The notes: generated from the sequence alone by a model not told the origin. A stretch of DNA of 64,000 nt from Halalkalibacter suaedae (GCF_017939705.1 NZ_JAGKSQ010000007.1:1-64000), one strand, 5' to 3'. Shown: positions 1-11,683, counted from the first letter of the stretch. Made by a program: numbers and translations.

Positions 1-56
1 ATGTATTAGGCACGCCGCCAGCGTTCGTCCTGAGCCAGGATCAAACTCTCCATAAA
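1..56 (-). rRNA. 16S ribosomal RNA, 5' end only (runs off the window)
   Basis: Read on the minus strand, the first 56 bases are the conserved 5' end of bacterial 16S rRNA, including AGAGTTTGATCCTGGCTCAG and the following GACGAACGCTGGCGGCGTGC. The gene continues to the left beyond position 1. The 5' end is placed at about 56 by comparison with the usual Bacillus start (TTTAT then GGAGAG). The gene runs away from oriC on the left arm, as is usual for origin-proximal rrn operons. Confidence 0.97.
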
Positions 57-219
57 ATTGGTTTGAGTTTAAATAGCTCAATACTTGTTGCTGACTTTTA
101 AAAAAGTCTAAATTGACGAGATATCCTTACTGTTGAAGTCAACAGTAAAATTCTCTTTTTCGCTTGGCTTTTGTTCAGTTTTCAAAGAACTCGTTTGCCG
201 CTCAGTGGCGACTTAAAAT
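57..219 (-). other. rRNA leader region with boxA-like sequence and hairpin
   Basis: This is the transcribed leader between the rrn promoter and 16S. It holds the Bacillus-type boxA-like sequence GTTCTTTGAAAACTGAACAA (minus strand, 171-190), which in this family is linked to antitermination. An inverted repeat at 128-147 has 9-bp arms (TACTGTTGA/TCAACAGTA) and a two-base centre. It may belong to the processing stem around 16S, which is an inference because the 3' side is outside the window. Confidence 0.6.
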
Positions 220-248
220 AATATACCATATTGATTAATCGGCGTCAA
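220..248 (-). promoter_or_regulatory. sigma-A type rrn promoter
   Basis: On the minus strand the -35 box TTGACG (243-248) and the -10 box TATATT (220-225) are separated by exactly 17 bp. It lies about 165 bp upstream of the 16S 5' end. Only this strong candidate was found between the HD-GYP gene and 16S. A second tandem rrn promoter was not recognised. Confidence 0.75.
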
Positions 249-299
249 CAAAAAAAGAAAAATATTTTGAGTGGTAGCTTAAATACAAATAGTGTTCTT

Positions 300-1382
300 T
301 TAGTTAATCACTTCATTTATAAATAATTCAGCATGCTGCACTAAATTTATTATTTCAGCAGTTGAATCTAATTTAACCATTGGTCTTGTTGGATTGCTTT
401 CATTGTAAAAAACAATTTCAGCTGTTTCACTATTTGATAGAAGTACCCGATTCCCAACAGAAACAGGAATAATATTCTCTACTAAAGCTTGAATTGTCTT
501 CAGATCAAACTTTCCAAACTGACCTTTTGAGATATCTTCAATAACTTGATATGGTGATCGTTTTGAACGGTAGAAACGTTCAGAAGTCATCGCATGGTAA
601 ACATCTGCAACAGCCACAATTTGACTGAAAGGATGGATCTTTGAACTTTCAGTACTTAACGGATATCCACTTCCATCATGACGCTCATGGTGTTGTAATA
701 CTGCAAGAAGAATGGAATCAGAAATACCAGTTACTTTCTTTAACATATTATAGGCATAAATAGGGTGCTTTTTTATTTCATCAAATTCTATAGCTGTTAA
801 TGAACCTGTTTTTTGCAAAATACTTGGGGCGATTTTGGCCATTCCTGCATCAGCTAAAACACCAGCATAACCAATTTGAAAATAATCACCTTGCTTATAA
901 TCCATCTTAAGTCCAAGGTAAAAAGATAAGATTCCAACATAAACAGAATGATGGAAGAGGTAATCTTCTTTTGTGCTTAGATGATGGAGATTGACTAGTT
1001 CATGAGGTTGTTCAACTACACTATCAAATAAAGGAGATAAAATTTTTCTAACGTTAAGCATCTCGACCTTGTTACCAGCTTGCCAAGATTGAAAGAGTTT
1101 CTTATATTCTTTAACAGCATTCATGTAATCATTGCTAAAGTTCTTTTCAATAAGAGGTTGTTTTGGTAAAACATCTTCTTCCTTTAATTCAGTTGGAATG
1201 TATTTTTCTCCATTTGCTTTAATTGATTGAACTTCAACAGTTTTAATTAAGAACACATTTAAAACGTTTAGCAGCTCGGGTGTAAGAACCGTATTCTCTC
1301 TAATAATTGGGAAATCTGTTAAGCCATCAACATCTTTAGCAACGATACATCCACTTTCTACTTGTTTTAAATTAACCTTCAT
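300..1382 (-). CDS. HD-GYP-like protein with degenerate HD dyad
   Basis: This 360-residue soluble protein has an HD-GYP type domain over about residues 135-300. The HHERHDGSGYP signature (231-241) is intact, as are the first histidine (HHS, 144-146) and the later VADVYHAM block. The canonical LxHDxGK motif reads LADAG (176-180), so the histidine of the HD metal dyad is alanine. HD-GYP enzymes normally hydrolyse cyclic di-GMP. With this loss the protein may be inactive and act as a binding or scaffold protein, which is an inference. The start is ATG with GAGAGG upstream. The gene lies between gyrA and the rrn promoter, and a TATAAT at about 1425 just after the gyrA terminator may be its own promoter. 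Confidence 0.8.
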   Translation of the reverse strand: MKVNLKQVESGCIVAKDVDGLTDFPIIRENTVLTPELLNVLNVFLIKTVEVQSIKANGEKYIPTELKEEDVLPKQPLIEKNFSNDYMNAVKEYKKLFQSWQAGNKVEMLNVRKILSPLFDSVVEQPHELVNLHHLSTKEDYLFHHSVYVGILSFYLGLKMDYKQGDYFQIGYAGVLADAGMAKIAPSILQKTGSLTAIEFDEIKKHPIYAYNMLKKVTGISDSILLAVLQHHERHDGSGYPLSTESSKIHPFSQIVAVADVYHAMTSERFYRSKRSPYQVIEDISKGQFGKFDLKTIQALVENIIPVSVGNRVLLSNSETAEIVFYNESNPTRPMVKLDSTAEIINLVQHAELFINEVIN

Positions 1383-1441
1383 TATTAAAATCCTCTCAAT
1401 AGAAAAATAACTAAGCTACCTCTCATTATACGTCAACTTTT

Positions 1442-1491
1442 AAAAAACAAAAAGAGGGTGTTAGAAAGGTTTACTACCCTATCAACACCCC
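1442..1491 (-). terminator. intrinsic terminator after gyrA
   Basis: On the minus strand GGGTGTT (1484-1490) pairs with AACACCC (1456-1462) across a 21-nt loop and is followed by a T-rich tract. It separates gyrA from the HD-GYP gene. Confidence 0.65.
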
Positions 1492-1507
1492 TAATGTTAG
1501 TAACTAT

Positions 1508-4063
1508 TTATTCTTCGTTATCCGTTTCTGGTTCTTCCTCTAAATCTTCCTCTGAATCTTTTTCAAGATCAGACTCTAATTCGGAAACTGTTTCTGTTTC
1601 GGATAGCTCATTTGCTTCCTCATCAATGATATCTTCTTCATCTTCAATATCAACTCGTGCTACAGTTGCTACTTCCTCGCCTTCGTTCACGCGAATTAGA
1701 GTAACCCCTTGAGTATTACGTCCAGTTGTTGAGATACCCTCCACTTGTGTACGAATCACAACACCACTTACAGTAATAATCATAATATCATGGTCCTCTG
1801 AAACAACCTTCAAGGCAACTAAAGGTCCATTCTTTTCGGTAATATTACACGTTTTTATCCCTTTACCACCACGATTTTGGATACGATACTCCTCGATAGG
1901 CGTCCTCTTACCGTAGCCTTTCTCAGTAACAATTAGAACCGCATGATCTGGCTCAATAATATCCATACCAACGACATGGTCATCATTCCCTAAGGAGATT
2001 CCTCGCACTCCGGCTGCAGTTCTTCCCATTAAACGAACATCTGTTTCAGGGAAACGAATGGACATCCCCTGCTTTGTTCCAATAATTAATTCCTGACTAC
2101 CATCTGTTAAGCGAACCCCGTGAAGTTCATCTTCTTCCCGTAACGTTATCGCAAACAATCCACCTTTACGAATATTTGCAAAAGATGATAGTGCTGTCCG
2201 TTTTGTTACACCGTATTTTGTTAGGAAGAATAAATAGGCATTTTCCGTGAATTCCTCGATCGGTATAACCGTACTAATATATTCCCCTTGTTCGATCTGA
2301 AGAAGATTAATAATCGGAATTCCCTTTGCCGTTCGGCCAAGTTCAGGAATTTCATACCCCTTCAGACGATAGACTTTACCCTTATTTGTAAAGAATAATA
2401 TCGTATGATGCGAGTTTGTTGTGAATAGATGTTGAACAAAATCATTATCATTTGTTCCCATACCTTGAATTCCTTTACCGCCTCTTTTTTGATTGCGGTA
2501 CGTCGAAATAGGTAATCGTTTAATATAACCATGGTGTGAGATCGTAATAACGATGTTTTGGCGTGGGATTAAATCCTCGTCCTCCAAATGCTCTTCACTC
2601 ATAGAAATGATTGTGCGACGCTTATCATTGTATTTCTCTTTAATTTCTGTGAGCTCTTCTCTGATAATTTCAAGTACCTTTTCATTATCAGCTAGAATGG
2701 CTTTAAGCTCTGCAATTCTTTCCATAAGCTCATTATACTCGTTTTCTATCTTATCGCGTTCTAAACCAGTTAGACGCTGTAATCGCATATCGAGAATGGC
2801 TTGAGCCTGCTCATAGCTTAAACTGAATCGTTCAATTAAGCCGTTCCTTGCTATTTCAGTTGTTTGTGACGCACGAATTAAACTAATTACTTCATCAAGA
2901 TGATCCAGTGCAATACGCAAACCTTCTAGGATATGTGCTCTAGCTTCAGCTTTTCGAAGTTCGAAAGCTGTACGTCTACGAATCACTACGACTTGATGGT
3001 CAAGATAATGCTCAAGACATTCCTTTAGATTTAATACCTTAGGTTGTCCACCTACAAGTGCTAATAGGTTTATACCAAAGCTTGTTTGCAATGCCGTTTG
3101 TTTATATAAATTATTTAGTAGCACATTAGCATTAGCATCTCTACGGAGCTCCATTACAATACGCATTCCTGTACGATCAGATTCATCACGTAGATCCGTA
3201 ATACCATCAATCTTCTTTTCACGAACTAACTCAGCAATTTTTTCGATTAATCGAGCTTTGTTCACTTGATAAGGTAACTCATTGACAATAATGCGTTGCT
3301 TACCATTGTTTTCCTCAATCTGTGTTTGTGAGCGAATAATTATAGACCCGCGTCCAGTTTGGTATGCTTTACGAATACCCGATCGTCCAAGTATCTCAGC
3401 TCCAGTTGGGAAATCCGGACCAGGAATGTATTCCATTAGCTCTTCAATTGTAATATCACGATCCTGAGAAAGAGCAAGAACCCCATCAATTACTTCGCCA
3501 AGTTGGTGCGGAGGAATGTTTGTAGCCATCCCAACCGCAATTCCAGATGCACCGTTAACTAAGAGATTTGGGAATCGTGCTGGTAGAACAATCGGCTCTC
3601 TTTCAGAACCGTCGTAGTTATCCTGGTAATCAATCGTATCTTTATTAATATCACGTACAAGCTCCATTGAAATCTTGGACATTTTCGCTTCTGTATAACG
3701 CATTGCTGCTGCAGAATCACCATCAACAGAACCGAAGTTACCATGTCCATCAATAAGCATATAGCGATAACTAAAGTCTTGAGCCATTCTGACCATCGTT
3801 TCATAAACGGCAGAATCGCCATGTGGATGGTACTTCCCGATAACTTCTCCAACAATACGAGCTGATTTCTTATATGCCTTATCAGACGTCATACCAAGTT
3901 CATTCATCGCAAATAAAATACGGCGATGAACGGGCTTCAACCCATCTCTTGCATCAGGAAGAGCACGACTTACAATTACACTCATCGCGTAATCCATAAA
4001 AGATGACTTCATTTCTTGACTTATATTTCGTTCTTGTACTCTAGATTGATCTTGCTCAGCCAT
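1508..4063 (-). CDS. gyrA: DNA gyrase subunit A
   Basis: This is the breakage-reunion subunit of DNA gyrase, which introduces negative supercoils as a GyrA2GyrB2 complex. The 851-residue protein has the [16 protein letters not shown] block (33-48), the catalytic Tyr123 in MRYTE, and a GyrA-box QKRGGKG (about 524-530) in the DNA-wrapping C-terminal domain. The quinolone-resistance region keeps Ser84 and Glu88, the residues found in susceptible Bacillus. The last roughly 45 residues form a very acidic Glu/Asp/Ser tail, making the protein about 30 residues longer than B. subtilis GyrA. It lies 25 bp after gyrB and is surely co-transcribed. Confidence 0.98.
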   Translation of the reverse strand: MAEQDQSRVQERNISQEMKSSFMDYAMSVIVSRALPDARDGLKPVHRRILFAMNELGMTSDKAYKKSARIVGEVIGKYHPHGDSAVYETMVRMAQDFSYRYMLIDGHGNFGSVDGDSAAAMRYTEAKMSKISMELVRDINKDTIDYQDNYDGSEREPIVLPARFPNLLVNGASGIAVGMATNIPPHQLGEVIDGVLALSQDRDITIEELMEYIPGPDFPTGAEILGRSGIRKAYQTGRGSIIIRSQTQIEENNGKQRIIVNELPYQVNKARLIEKIAELVREKKIDGITDLRDESDRTGMRIVMELRRDANANVLLNNLYKQTALQTSFGINLLALVGGQPKVLNLKECLEHYLDHQVVVIRRRTAFELRKAEARAHILEGLRIALDHLDEVISLIRASQTTEIARNGLIERFSLSYEQAQAILDMRLQRLTGLERDKIENEYNELMERIAELKAILADNEKVLEIIREELTEIKEKYNDKRRTIISMSEEHLEDEDLIPRQNIVITISHHGYIKRLPISTYRNQKRGGKGIQGMGTNDNDFVQHLFTTNSHHTILFFTNKGKVYRLKGYEIPELGRTAKGIPIINLLQIEQGEYISTVIPIEEFTENAYLFFLTKYGVTKRTALSSFANIRKGGLFAITLREEDELHGVRLTDGSQELIIGTKQGMSIRFPETDVRLMGRTAAGVRGISLGNDDHVVGMDIIEPDHAVLIVTEKGYGKRTPIEEYRIQNRGGKGIKTCNITEKNGPLVALKVVSEDHDIMIITVSGVVIRTQVEGISTTGRNTQGVTLIRVNEGEEVATVARVDIEDEEDIIDEEANELSETETVSELESDLEKDSEEDLEEEPETDNEE

Positions 4064-4088
4064 TAATTATAAACCTCCATCTCCAAGC

Positions 4089-6023
<1,935 letters not shown>

Positions 6024-6059
6024 TTATCAATATATCTAGAAAGGCTATTAATAAATATA

Positions 6060-6326
6060 TTACGTATCTTCTCTCTCCAACTGAAGTTCAACCTTGTTGT
6101 GGGCTCGCCGATTAAGGGTCAACGAAGAAACAGGGGAATAATAGATTTCATCATTTGTTAAAACGATAGACTTAATATAATCAGCGGAGATCGTATTGAT
6201 CTTCTTAGTTTTCCCCTCATGCTTTAAGAAATCAGCTGTTACAGATTGTTCCTTAGAGTCATAATTTAAAATAGCGATAATGTCCTTTGAACGTATAATG
6301 ACATCTCCACCCAAATGGATAAACAT
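6060..6326 (-). CDS. remB: extracellular matrix regulator RemB (DUF370)
   Basis: This 88-residue DUF370 protein has the family opening MFIHLGGDV and the block SKDIIAILNYD. In B. subtilis RemB (YaaB) affects expression of biofilm matrix genes. It lies between recF (18 bp upstream) and gyrB, the conserved position in Bacillus. Assignment rests on size, sequence and position; its DNA-binding role here is inferred from the family. Confidence 0.9.
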   Translation of the reverse strand: MFIHLGGDVIIRSKDIIAILNYDSKEQSVTADFLKHEGKTKKINTISADYIKSIVLTNDEIYYSPVSSLTLNRRAHNKVELQLEREDT

Positions 6327-6344
6327 ACTTACACCGCCTCACTT

Positions 6345-7454
6345 TTAGTGATCAATTGTTCCTTCTGACACATGAAAAACGGCTGCTTTTTTTAATATTT
6401 GATCATCAATTCCTTCAACACTTGTTGTTGTTACAAATGTTTGAACACGCCCTTGAATTGTATGAAGAAGATGGGACTGACGGTAATCGTCTAACTCTGA
6501 GAGCACATCATCTAGAAGTAATATCGGATATTCACCAATTTCTGAATAAATTAATTCTATTTCTGCGAGCTTAACAGCCAAGGCTGTCGTCCGTTGCTGC
6601 CCCTGTGATCCAAAAGTTTGGACATCCCGTTCATTCACAACAAATCCAAGATCATCACGATGAGGACCAAATAACGTTACACCACGTTGTATTTCTTTTT
6701 GTTTCTTCTCTTCATACGTACGATAGAATTCATCCTTTATTTTCGACAAATCCATCTCTTCTAATACGTTAGTAGAGGGGATGTAGCGAATTTCTAGTTT
6801 TTCTTTCCCTCTACTAATGTCATGATGTATCGGTTCGGCCCATTTTTGTAGACGTTTAACAAAGGCAAATCTTCTAATCGTCACTTCTGCAGCTAACACA
6901 ATCATTTGATCTGTTAATACATCCAGCATTTCCTTAGATCCTTTTCCAATCTGGAGTGCTTTTAGCAAATGATTTCGTTGAAGCAAGACTTTATGAAACA
7001 GAGCTAAATGATGTAAATAGACGTTACTAATTTGACCAAGTTCCATATCTAGGAATCTTCGGCGGATTTGCGGACTACCTTTGACTAGGTTCAAGTCCTC
7101 TGGAGCAAACATGACCACATTAGCAGCACCAATGTATTCACTTAGCTTTTTCTGCTCAAGTCCATTTATTTTCCCTTTCTTCCCCTTGAGAGAAAGGATT
7201 AGTTCCATGTTCAGTGGACCTCTTTGTTTCGTGAATTGTCCTTCAATCTTTGAAAACTCAGCTCCCCAACTAATTAACTCTTTATCCTTAGATGTTCGAT
7301 GGGATTTTGCAAGCGCAAGTACATAAATTGCTTCTAGGATATTGGTTTTGCCTTGGGCATTTTCACCTAAAAAAACATTCACTTGTTGTTCAAAATTCAT
7401 CTCAACTCTTTCGTAATTACGAAATTGTCTTAAGAGCAAGTGATCTAAATACAA
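6345..7454 (-). CDS. recF: DNA replication and repair protein RecF
   Basis: This SMC-like ATPase loads RecA at single-strand gaps together with RecO and RecR. The 369-residue protein has Walker A GENAQGKT (about 30-37), the ABC signature block FGSQGQQRT and Walker [13 protein letters not shown] near the C-terminus. Length and the order dnaN-yaaA-recF are typical. The gene starts 12 bp after yaaA, indicating one transcript. Confidence 0.97.
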   Translation of the reverse strand: MYLDHLLLRQFRNYERVEMNFEQQVNVFLGENAQGKTNILEAIYVLALAKSHRTSKDKELISWGAEFSKIEGQFTKQRGPLNMELILSLKGKKGKINGLEQKKLSEYIGAANVVMFAPEDLNLVKGSPQIRRRFLDMELGQISNVYLHHLALFHKVLLQRNHLLKALQIGKGSKEMLDVLTDQMIVLAAEVTIRRFAFVKRLQKWAEPIHHDISRGKEKLEIRYIPSTNVLEEMDLSKIKDEFYRTYEEKKQKEIQRGVTLFGPHRDDLGFVVNERDVQTFGSQGQQRTTALAVKLAEIELIYSEIGEYPILLLDDVLSELDDYRQSHLLHTIQGRVQTFVTTTSVEGIDDQILKKAAVFHVSEGTIDH

Positions 7455-7466
7455 AAGGGATTCCCC

Positions 7467-7682
7467 CTAATTGGCCACAATTTCAATTTTCCTTCCATCT
7501 TCAAAAAGTAAAATGTCGCCAGGTATCAGTTTTTTACCACGACGATTTTCTTCTTCGTTATTCACATAGACAGTATGTTCAGCCAAATACCATTTAGCCA
7601 TACCACCTGTATCAATTAACCCAACCTCTTTAAGAACCTGCCCTAAGGTTATGTAAGCTGTTGAAATGACGATTTGTTCCAT
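7467..7682 (-). CDS. yaaA: S4-domain RNA-binding protein YaaA
   Basis: This 71-residue protein consists of a single S4 RNA-binding fold, with ITLGQVLKEVGLIDTGG and a basic RRGKKLIPGD segment. In B. subtilis YaaA (also called RlbA) is linked to ribosome assembly. It opens the transcript yaaA-recF-remB-gyrB-gyrA, with a promoter about 110 bp upstream. Confidence 0.9.
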   Translation of the reverse strand: MEQIVISTAYITLGQVLKEVGLIDTGGMAKWYLAEHTVYVNNEEENRRGKKLIPGDILLFEDGRKIEIVAN

Positions 7683-7794
7683 GTAATCACATCTTTCTCT
7701 TGTTTTAAGATAAGACTTTTTTCAGCAAAGGGAAGACAGCAAATCATATAAATTGAAATGCTGTCTCTGTTTCTCGTTCATTCGACTTCTCTAT

Positions 7795-7823
7795 ATTGTA
7801 CTAAACGTAGCCTTGATAGCCAA
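7795..7823 (-). promoter_or_regulatory. promoter for the yaaA-recF-remB-gyrB-gyrA transcript
   Basis: On the minus strand TTGGCT (7818-7823) and TACAAT (7795-7800) are separated by 17 bp. It lies in the 165-bp dnaN-yaaA gap. Downstream of it, an inverted repeat (GACAGCA/TGCTGTC, 7735-7765) could form a leader hairpin. It has no long T-run and is therefore not called a terminator. Confidence 0.6.
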
Positions 7824-7847
7824 GTCCTTTTGTTATTCCATCGAAGA

Positions 7848-8990
7848 TTAATATGTTCGAACAGGGGAGAATAGGTGTAAATAATGGTCATGATCGGTTG
7901 GTCTAATAACAAACGGACTCATTGCTCCAGTAAAAGTAATATGAATTTCCTCACTGTCGACAACCTTTAAGGCGTCGATTACATTTTTGCCATTAAAGGA
8001 GATCCTCATATCTTCTCCCTCGAAATCGATTGAGTCAATATGCTCAGTAACTTTTCCAACTTCAGGTGAAATAGAGGTGATCTCAATTTGTCCCCCTTCT
8101 AATGTTTTTAAGTTAATAACATTATTTTTACCCTCTCTTGATAAAAGCAAAGCACGTTCTAATGTATGGAGAAATGGTTTCGCTTTTAGTTTAAAGGCTG
8201 TCTTTGATTGTGTTGGAATCATCCCTTTTGTAACGGGGTATTTCCCTTCAAGTAACCTTGAGAAAAACAAAATATTTTTCATTTTAAATAATACTTGATT
8301 TTCTGTCACGACAATGTCGACCCGTTCTGAGGAATCATCAAGAATTTTGCTCAGTTCATTTAGGCTTTTTCCTGGAATGACAACATTATTAAATGATAAC
8401 GATTCATTATTTCTTTCAATTGTTGCTTTTCTCATTGCTAATCGGTGACTATCTGTTGCAGTACAGTTCAACTCATCTTCTTCCGTTTCTAAGTTTACAC
8501 CTGTCAACACCGGACGTGTTTCCTGAGTGGACACAGCGAAAACTGTTTGGCGAATAAGATTTTTAAGCATATCTTGCGGTAAACGAAAGAGGAGATCTTC
8601 TTTCACTTGTGGTAAACGAGGATATTCCTCAGGGTCTAGTCCGTTTAAATTAAAAACTGAAGAGCCAGAACGAATCGTAGTAGCAAATTGATCTTGAACA
8701 ATGATTTCAATATCTTGTCCTGGTAGCTTCTTAACAATTTCAGCAAAAAACCTAGCTTGGAGAACGATAGAACCCTTTTCCTCAATTCGAACAATTTCCG
8801 AACCTTCTTCTTCTTTAGGGATGAAGGTCTCTATTGAAATATCTGAATCACTTCCTGTTAAAGTAATTCCACTGTGATCGGCAACGATTTTAATTCCTGT
8901 CAGAATAGGAATAGTCGTTCTAGAAGAAACCGCCTTTGTTACATTCTGAACGTCATGAACAAATCGATCACGATTAATAAAAAAACGCAT
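7848..8990 (-). CDS. dnaN: DNA polymerase III beta sliding clamp
   Basis: This is the ring-shaped clamp that tethers DNA polymerase to the template. The 380-residue protein has the expected three clamp domains, starting MRFFINRDRFVHDVQ, and the C-terminal block ending HYLHLFSPVRTY. The start is ATG with AAGGAG upstream. It lies 167 bp after dnaA, and that gap holds the unwinding part of oriC. Confidence 0.98.
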   Translation of the reverse strand: MRFFINRDRFVHDVQNVTKAVSSRTTIPILTGIKIVADHSGITLTGSDSDISIETFIPKEEEGSEIVRIEEKGSIVLQARFFAEIVKKLPGQDIEIIVQDQFATTIRSGSSVFNLNGLDPEEYPRLPQVKEDLLFRLPQDMLKNLIRQTVFAVSTQETRPVLTGVNLETEEDELNCTATDSHRLAMRKATIERNNESLSFNNVVIPGKSLNELSKILDDSSERVDIVVTENQVLFKMKNILFFSRLLEGKYPVTKGMIPTQSKTAFKLKAKPFLHTLERALLLSREGKNNVINLKTLEGGQIEITSISPEVGKVTEHIDSIDFEGEDMRISFNGKNVIDALKVVDSEEIHITFTGAMSPFVIRPTDHDHYLHLFSPVRTY

Positions 8991-9001
8991 AGTAAAAACT
9001 C

Positions 9002-9147
9002 CTTAATTATATATTTATGTTTTTTAAAAAAGTAGTAATAGTAGTAATAGGGGCTGTGGATTTGTGGATAAGCGACTTAAACGAACGCAGGGCAAGCCTA
9101 TCCACATGTTAGTAGTTTGTTGATAGACTTGTACCCTTTATTCACAT
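9002..9147. other. oriC, unwinding half: DnaA boxes, GC cluster, DnaA-trios, AT-rich DUE
   Basis: This is the gap between dnaA and dnaN. Read on the minus strand it holds a perfect DnaA box TTATCCACA (9063-9071), a degenerate box AAATCCACA (9055-9063), and a GC cluster (9050-9055). Seven nearly regular trinucleotides of the ATT/ACT type follow (9031-9050), and then an AT-rich stretch (9002-9031). This is the arrangement of the basal unwinding system described for B. subtilis oriC, where DnaA loads from the boxes onto the trios. Further boxes with one mismatch lie at 9098-9106 (CTATCCACA) and 9138-9146 (TTATTCACA). Confidence 0.88.
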
Positions 9148-9157
9148 TGTGCACAAT

Positions 9158-10513
9158 TTAAGAAGATCTTAATAAATCAATGAGTTCTTGAACCTTATCT
9201 TGAAGATCTTGATCTGTTCTTAGTAAGGTTGAGATTTTTTCATGGGCATGAATGACTGTTGTATGGTCTCGTCCGCCAAATTCACTCCCGATTTTAGGTA
9301 AAGAAGAATCGGTCAACTCTCTTGATAGATACATGGCAATTTGTCTAGGGAATGCTACTGATTTCGTTCGTTTCTTTGCTTTGAAGTCCTCTAACTTTAC
9401 GTGATAATGCTCTCCTACTAATTTCTGAATATCAGTAATCGTTAAGATCTTAGGTTTAGAATTTGGAATAATATCCTTTAATGCTTCGGCGGCTAGGTCA
9501 GCATTCATATCTTGATTAATGAGCGATGAATAAGCAACAACTCGAATTAAGGCCCCTTCAAGCTCTCGAATATTGGTATCTATTTGATTTGCGATATACA
9601 GCATCACTTCATTTGGTATATCTAAATTTTCAGCCTTAGCCTTTTTTCTTAAGATGGCAATACGAGTTTCTAAGTCTGGAGGAGTAATATCAGTAATCAA
9701 TCCCCATTCAAACCTCGAACGTAACCGATCTTCTAACGTAGGAATCTCTTTTGGTGGCCGATCACTAGAGATTACAATCTGTTTCGATTCTTCATGTAGA
9801 GCATTAAATGTATGAAAAAATTCTTCTTGTGTTTGTTCTTTTCCAGCTAAGAATTGAATATCATCTATTAAAAGAACATCGACATTCCGGTACTTGTTTC
9901 GAAAATGGACAGCCTTGTTATCCCGAATCGCATTAATGAATTCATTTGTGAACTTCTCAGAAGATAAGTAAACAACCTTTGCATTAGGGTTATGATCCAT
10001 TACATAATGGCCAATCGCATGCATTAAGTGAGTTTTACCTAGCCCGACTCCACCATAAATAAATAACGGGTTGTAAGCTTTAGCTGGAGCTTCTGCAACA
10101 GCTAGAGAAGCTGCATGGGCAAAGCGATTACCTGAGCCGATGACAAATGTATCGAACATATATTTATCATTGAGCATCGTCTTTGTGGATGAAGCTACTA
10201 AGTCATTCTCCTGCCTTGCCTTCTTTTTCGGTAATGGATCTGGAATAAAATCCTCTTCTAATTCATGCTGCGGGATGACAAACTTCGGCTTAAGTCGAGT
10301 ACCTGTTAAATGTTCAATCGTATCAGTTGTTAATTCAGCATAGTGATCTTCAAGCCAATCGCGTGCAAATTCATTGGGAGCAGTAATGACAATCGTATCA
10401 TTCTGAATATCATTTGCTTTTGTAGCTTTTAACCAGGTTTCAAAACTAGGTTTGCTTACTTTTTTCTCGATTTCAGCAAGAGCCTGGCTCCACAAATCAT
10501 GGATATTCTCCAA
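9158..10513 (-). CDS. dnaA: chromosomal replication initiator protein DnaA
   Basis: This AAA+ ATPase binds DnaA boxes and opens oriC. With the TTG start at 10513 it has 451 residues. It contains the domain I block [16 protein letters not shown], Walker [10 protein letters not shown], Walker [14 protein letters not shown], and the domain IV signature [18 protein letters not shown]. The frame is open for 36 more codons upstream. The TTG is preferred because AGGAGG lies nine bases before it and the product then starts with the usual MENIHDLW. The two halves of oriC flank it. Confidence 0.96.
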   Translation of the reverse strand: MENIHDLWSQALAEIEKKVSKPSFETWLKATKANDIQNDTIVITAPNEFARDWLEDHYAELTTDTIEHLTGTRLKPKFVIPQHELEEDFIPDPLPKKKARQENDLVASSTKTMLNDKYMFDTFVIGSGNRFAHAASLAVAEAPAKAYNPLFIYGGVGLGKTHLMHAIGHYVMDHNPNAKVVYLSSEKFTNEFINAIRDNKAVHFRNKYRNVDVLLIDDIQFLAGKEQTQEEFFHTFNALHEESKQIVISSDRPPKEIPTLEDRLRSRFEWGLITDITPPDLETRIAILRKKAKAENLDIPNEVMLYIANQIDTNIRELEGALIRVVAYSSLINQDMNADLAAEALKDIIPNSKPKILTITDIQKLVGEHYHVKLEDFKAKKRTKSVAFPRQIAMYLSRELTDSSLPKIGSEFGGRDHTTVIHAHEKISTLLRTDQDLQDKVQELIDLLRSS

Positions 10514-10639
10514 AGGTTTCCCCCTCCTAACTGTCTTTTTTTTTAGACTTTTAAATGACAAATTCTGCGTGTATAACGTTTGTACACCTCGAAGTATACA
10601 AGCGAATAAATATACATACACACAGGAATCGGTATAAAA

Positions 10640-10990
10640 TAATATTATAGAAGAAAAGCATCATAAACAGAGTTTTGTACATGTTGTGGAAAACTAAATC
10701 AACACCAATTAAAAGATGTCCACAACTTTACCCACAGGCTGTGGACAAATAAATAGCACATTTACCTTATCCACGAGTGAAAACAATTCAATCATAGCAA
10801 AAAAACTTATCAGTGGCAACGGTTTGTTGTATTTATCCACATAACACTGCATCTTGTGTTCTTATTTTATCCACAACACAACATATGTGTGTAACTTGTC
10901 GATAAAACTGAGGAGAACTCGAAAAGTGTCGGTTAATGGTTATCCACAGCACTTACCGAGGGATTTGTATAATGTGTTTTTGTGTTTTAA
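10640..10990. other. oriC, DnaA-box field upstream of dnaA
   Basis: This part of the 599-bp dnaA-rpmH gap carries three perfect plus-strand boxes TTATCCACA (10833-10841, 10867-10875, 10940-10948). Single-mismatch boxes lie at 10685-10693, 10728-10736, 10740-10748 and 10767-10775. In Bacillus this corresponds to the region that controls initiation and autoregulates dnaA. A TATAAT on the minus strand at 10644-10649 could be the dnaA -10, but no convincing -35 was found. Confidence 0.85.
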
Positions 10991-11035
10991 TAGAGGATCA
11001 GAGAAAGGGAGGAAGAAAACTTAATAATAGACTTC

Positions 11036-11065
11036 TTGACATTTACCACTAAAGTTCTTTATAAT
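11036..11065 (+). promoter_or_regulatory. rpmH promoter
   Basis: A perfect -35 TTGACA (11036-11041) and a perfect -10 TATAAT (11060-11065) are separated by 18 bp. They lie about 48 bp before the rpmH start. It faces away from oriC and drives the rightward ribosome and RNase P genes. Confidence 0.8.
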
Positions 11066-11112
11066 TTACAAGAATGTCTAAGGAGTAGTTAATCCTCAGG
11101 GAGGTGTTATAA

Positions 11113-11250
11113 ATGGGAAAACCAACGTTTCAACCAAATAATCGTAAGCGTAAAAAGGTACACGGATTCCGTGCACGTATGAGCACAAAGAACGGCCGCA
11201 AGGTATTAGCTCGTCGTCGTCGTAAAGGAAGAAAAGTTTTATCTGCATAG
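11113..11250 (+). CDS. rpmH: 50S ribosomal protein L34
   Basis: This 45-residue, highly basic protein has the full L34 pattern: [19 protein letters not shown], then a run of arginines and lysines, ending KVLSA. It is one residue longer than the B. subtilis protein because of a GKP opening. GGGAGG lies nine bases before the ATG. It is the first gene on the right side of oriC. Confidence 0.97.
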   Translation: MGKPTFQPNNRKRKKVHGFRARMSTKNGRKVLARRRRKGRKVLSA

Positions 11251-11275
11251 GCCACTGATGTCAGTGGTCTTTTTC
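11251..11275 (+). terminator. terminator or attenuator between rpmH and rnpA
   Basis: CCACTG pairs with CAGTGG around a four-base loop and is followed by CTTTTTCTTCTT. It directly follows the rpmH stop and probably lowers rnpA expression relative to L34. Partial read-through is an inference, since no separate rnpA promoter was seen. Confidence 0.65.
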
Positions 11276-11323
11276 TTCTTAATAAAGAGGAAGTAGAAAA
11301 CAATGATCGAAGGAGGACGTAAT

Positions 11324-11683
11324 GTGAAAAAAGAACAACGGATCAAAAAGAATGATGAGTTCTCAAAGGTCTTCAAACATGGGAAGTCCGTTGCTAATCG
11401 CCAATTCGTCCTCTATACATTAAGGAAAGAGGGACAAGATGCACTTCGGATCGGTCTTTCTGTTAGCAAAAAAGTAGGAAATGCCGTTACTAGAAATCAA
11501 ATTAAACGGTACATACGAGAAGTCTTTCGATTAAATGAAGAAAGCTTGGCTGCGAATGTCGATTATGTCGTGATAGCAAGAAATCCAGCAGCTGAAATGA
11601 AATTTGCAGAAATAGAAAAGAGTTTGTTTCATATATTAAAGAAGGCGAATGTCTTAAATAAGAAAGCAATACTATCAAAGTAG
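11324..11683 (+). CDS. rnpA: ribonuclease P protein component
   Basis: This is the protein subunit of RNase P, which assists the catalytic RNA in trimming tRNA 5' ends. The GTG start at 11324 gives 119 residues (KKEQRIKKNDEF), with AAGGAGG seven bases upstream. An in-frame ATG at 11303 lies before that binding site and is rejected. The RNR-type motif region reads RIGLSVSKKVGNAVTRNQIK, followed by RYIREVFR, as expected for the family. Confidence 0.96.
   Translation: MKKEQRIKKNDEFSKVFKHGKSVANRQFVLYTLRKEGQDALRIGLSVSKKVGNAVTRNQIKRYIREVFRLNEESLAANVDYVVIARNPAAEMKFAEIEKSLFHILKKANVLNKKAILSK

Noticed and set aside
1458-1712. Serine-rich 84-codon frame on the plus strand
   Set aside because: It is the antisense of the GyrA acidic tail; the serine richness mirrors Glu and Asp codons.
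3559-3855. 98-codon frame on the minus strand
   Set aside because: It is an alternative frame fully inside gyrA with no binding site or recognisable domain.
10514-10621. Upstream extension of dnaA by 36 codons
   Set aside because: The extension does not resemble DnaA, and the TTG with AGGAGG gives the normal N-terminus.
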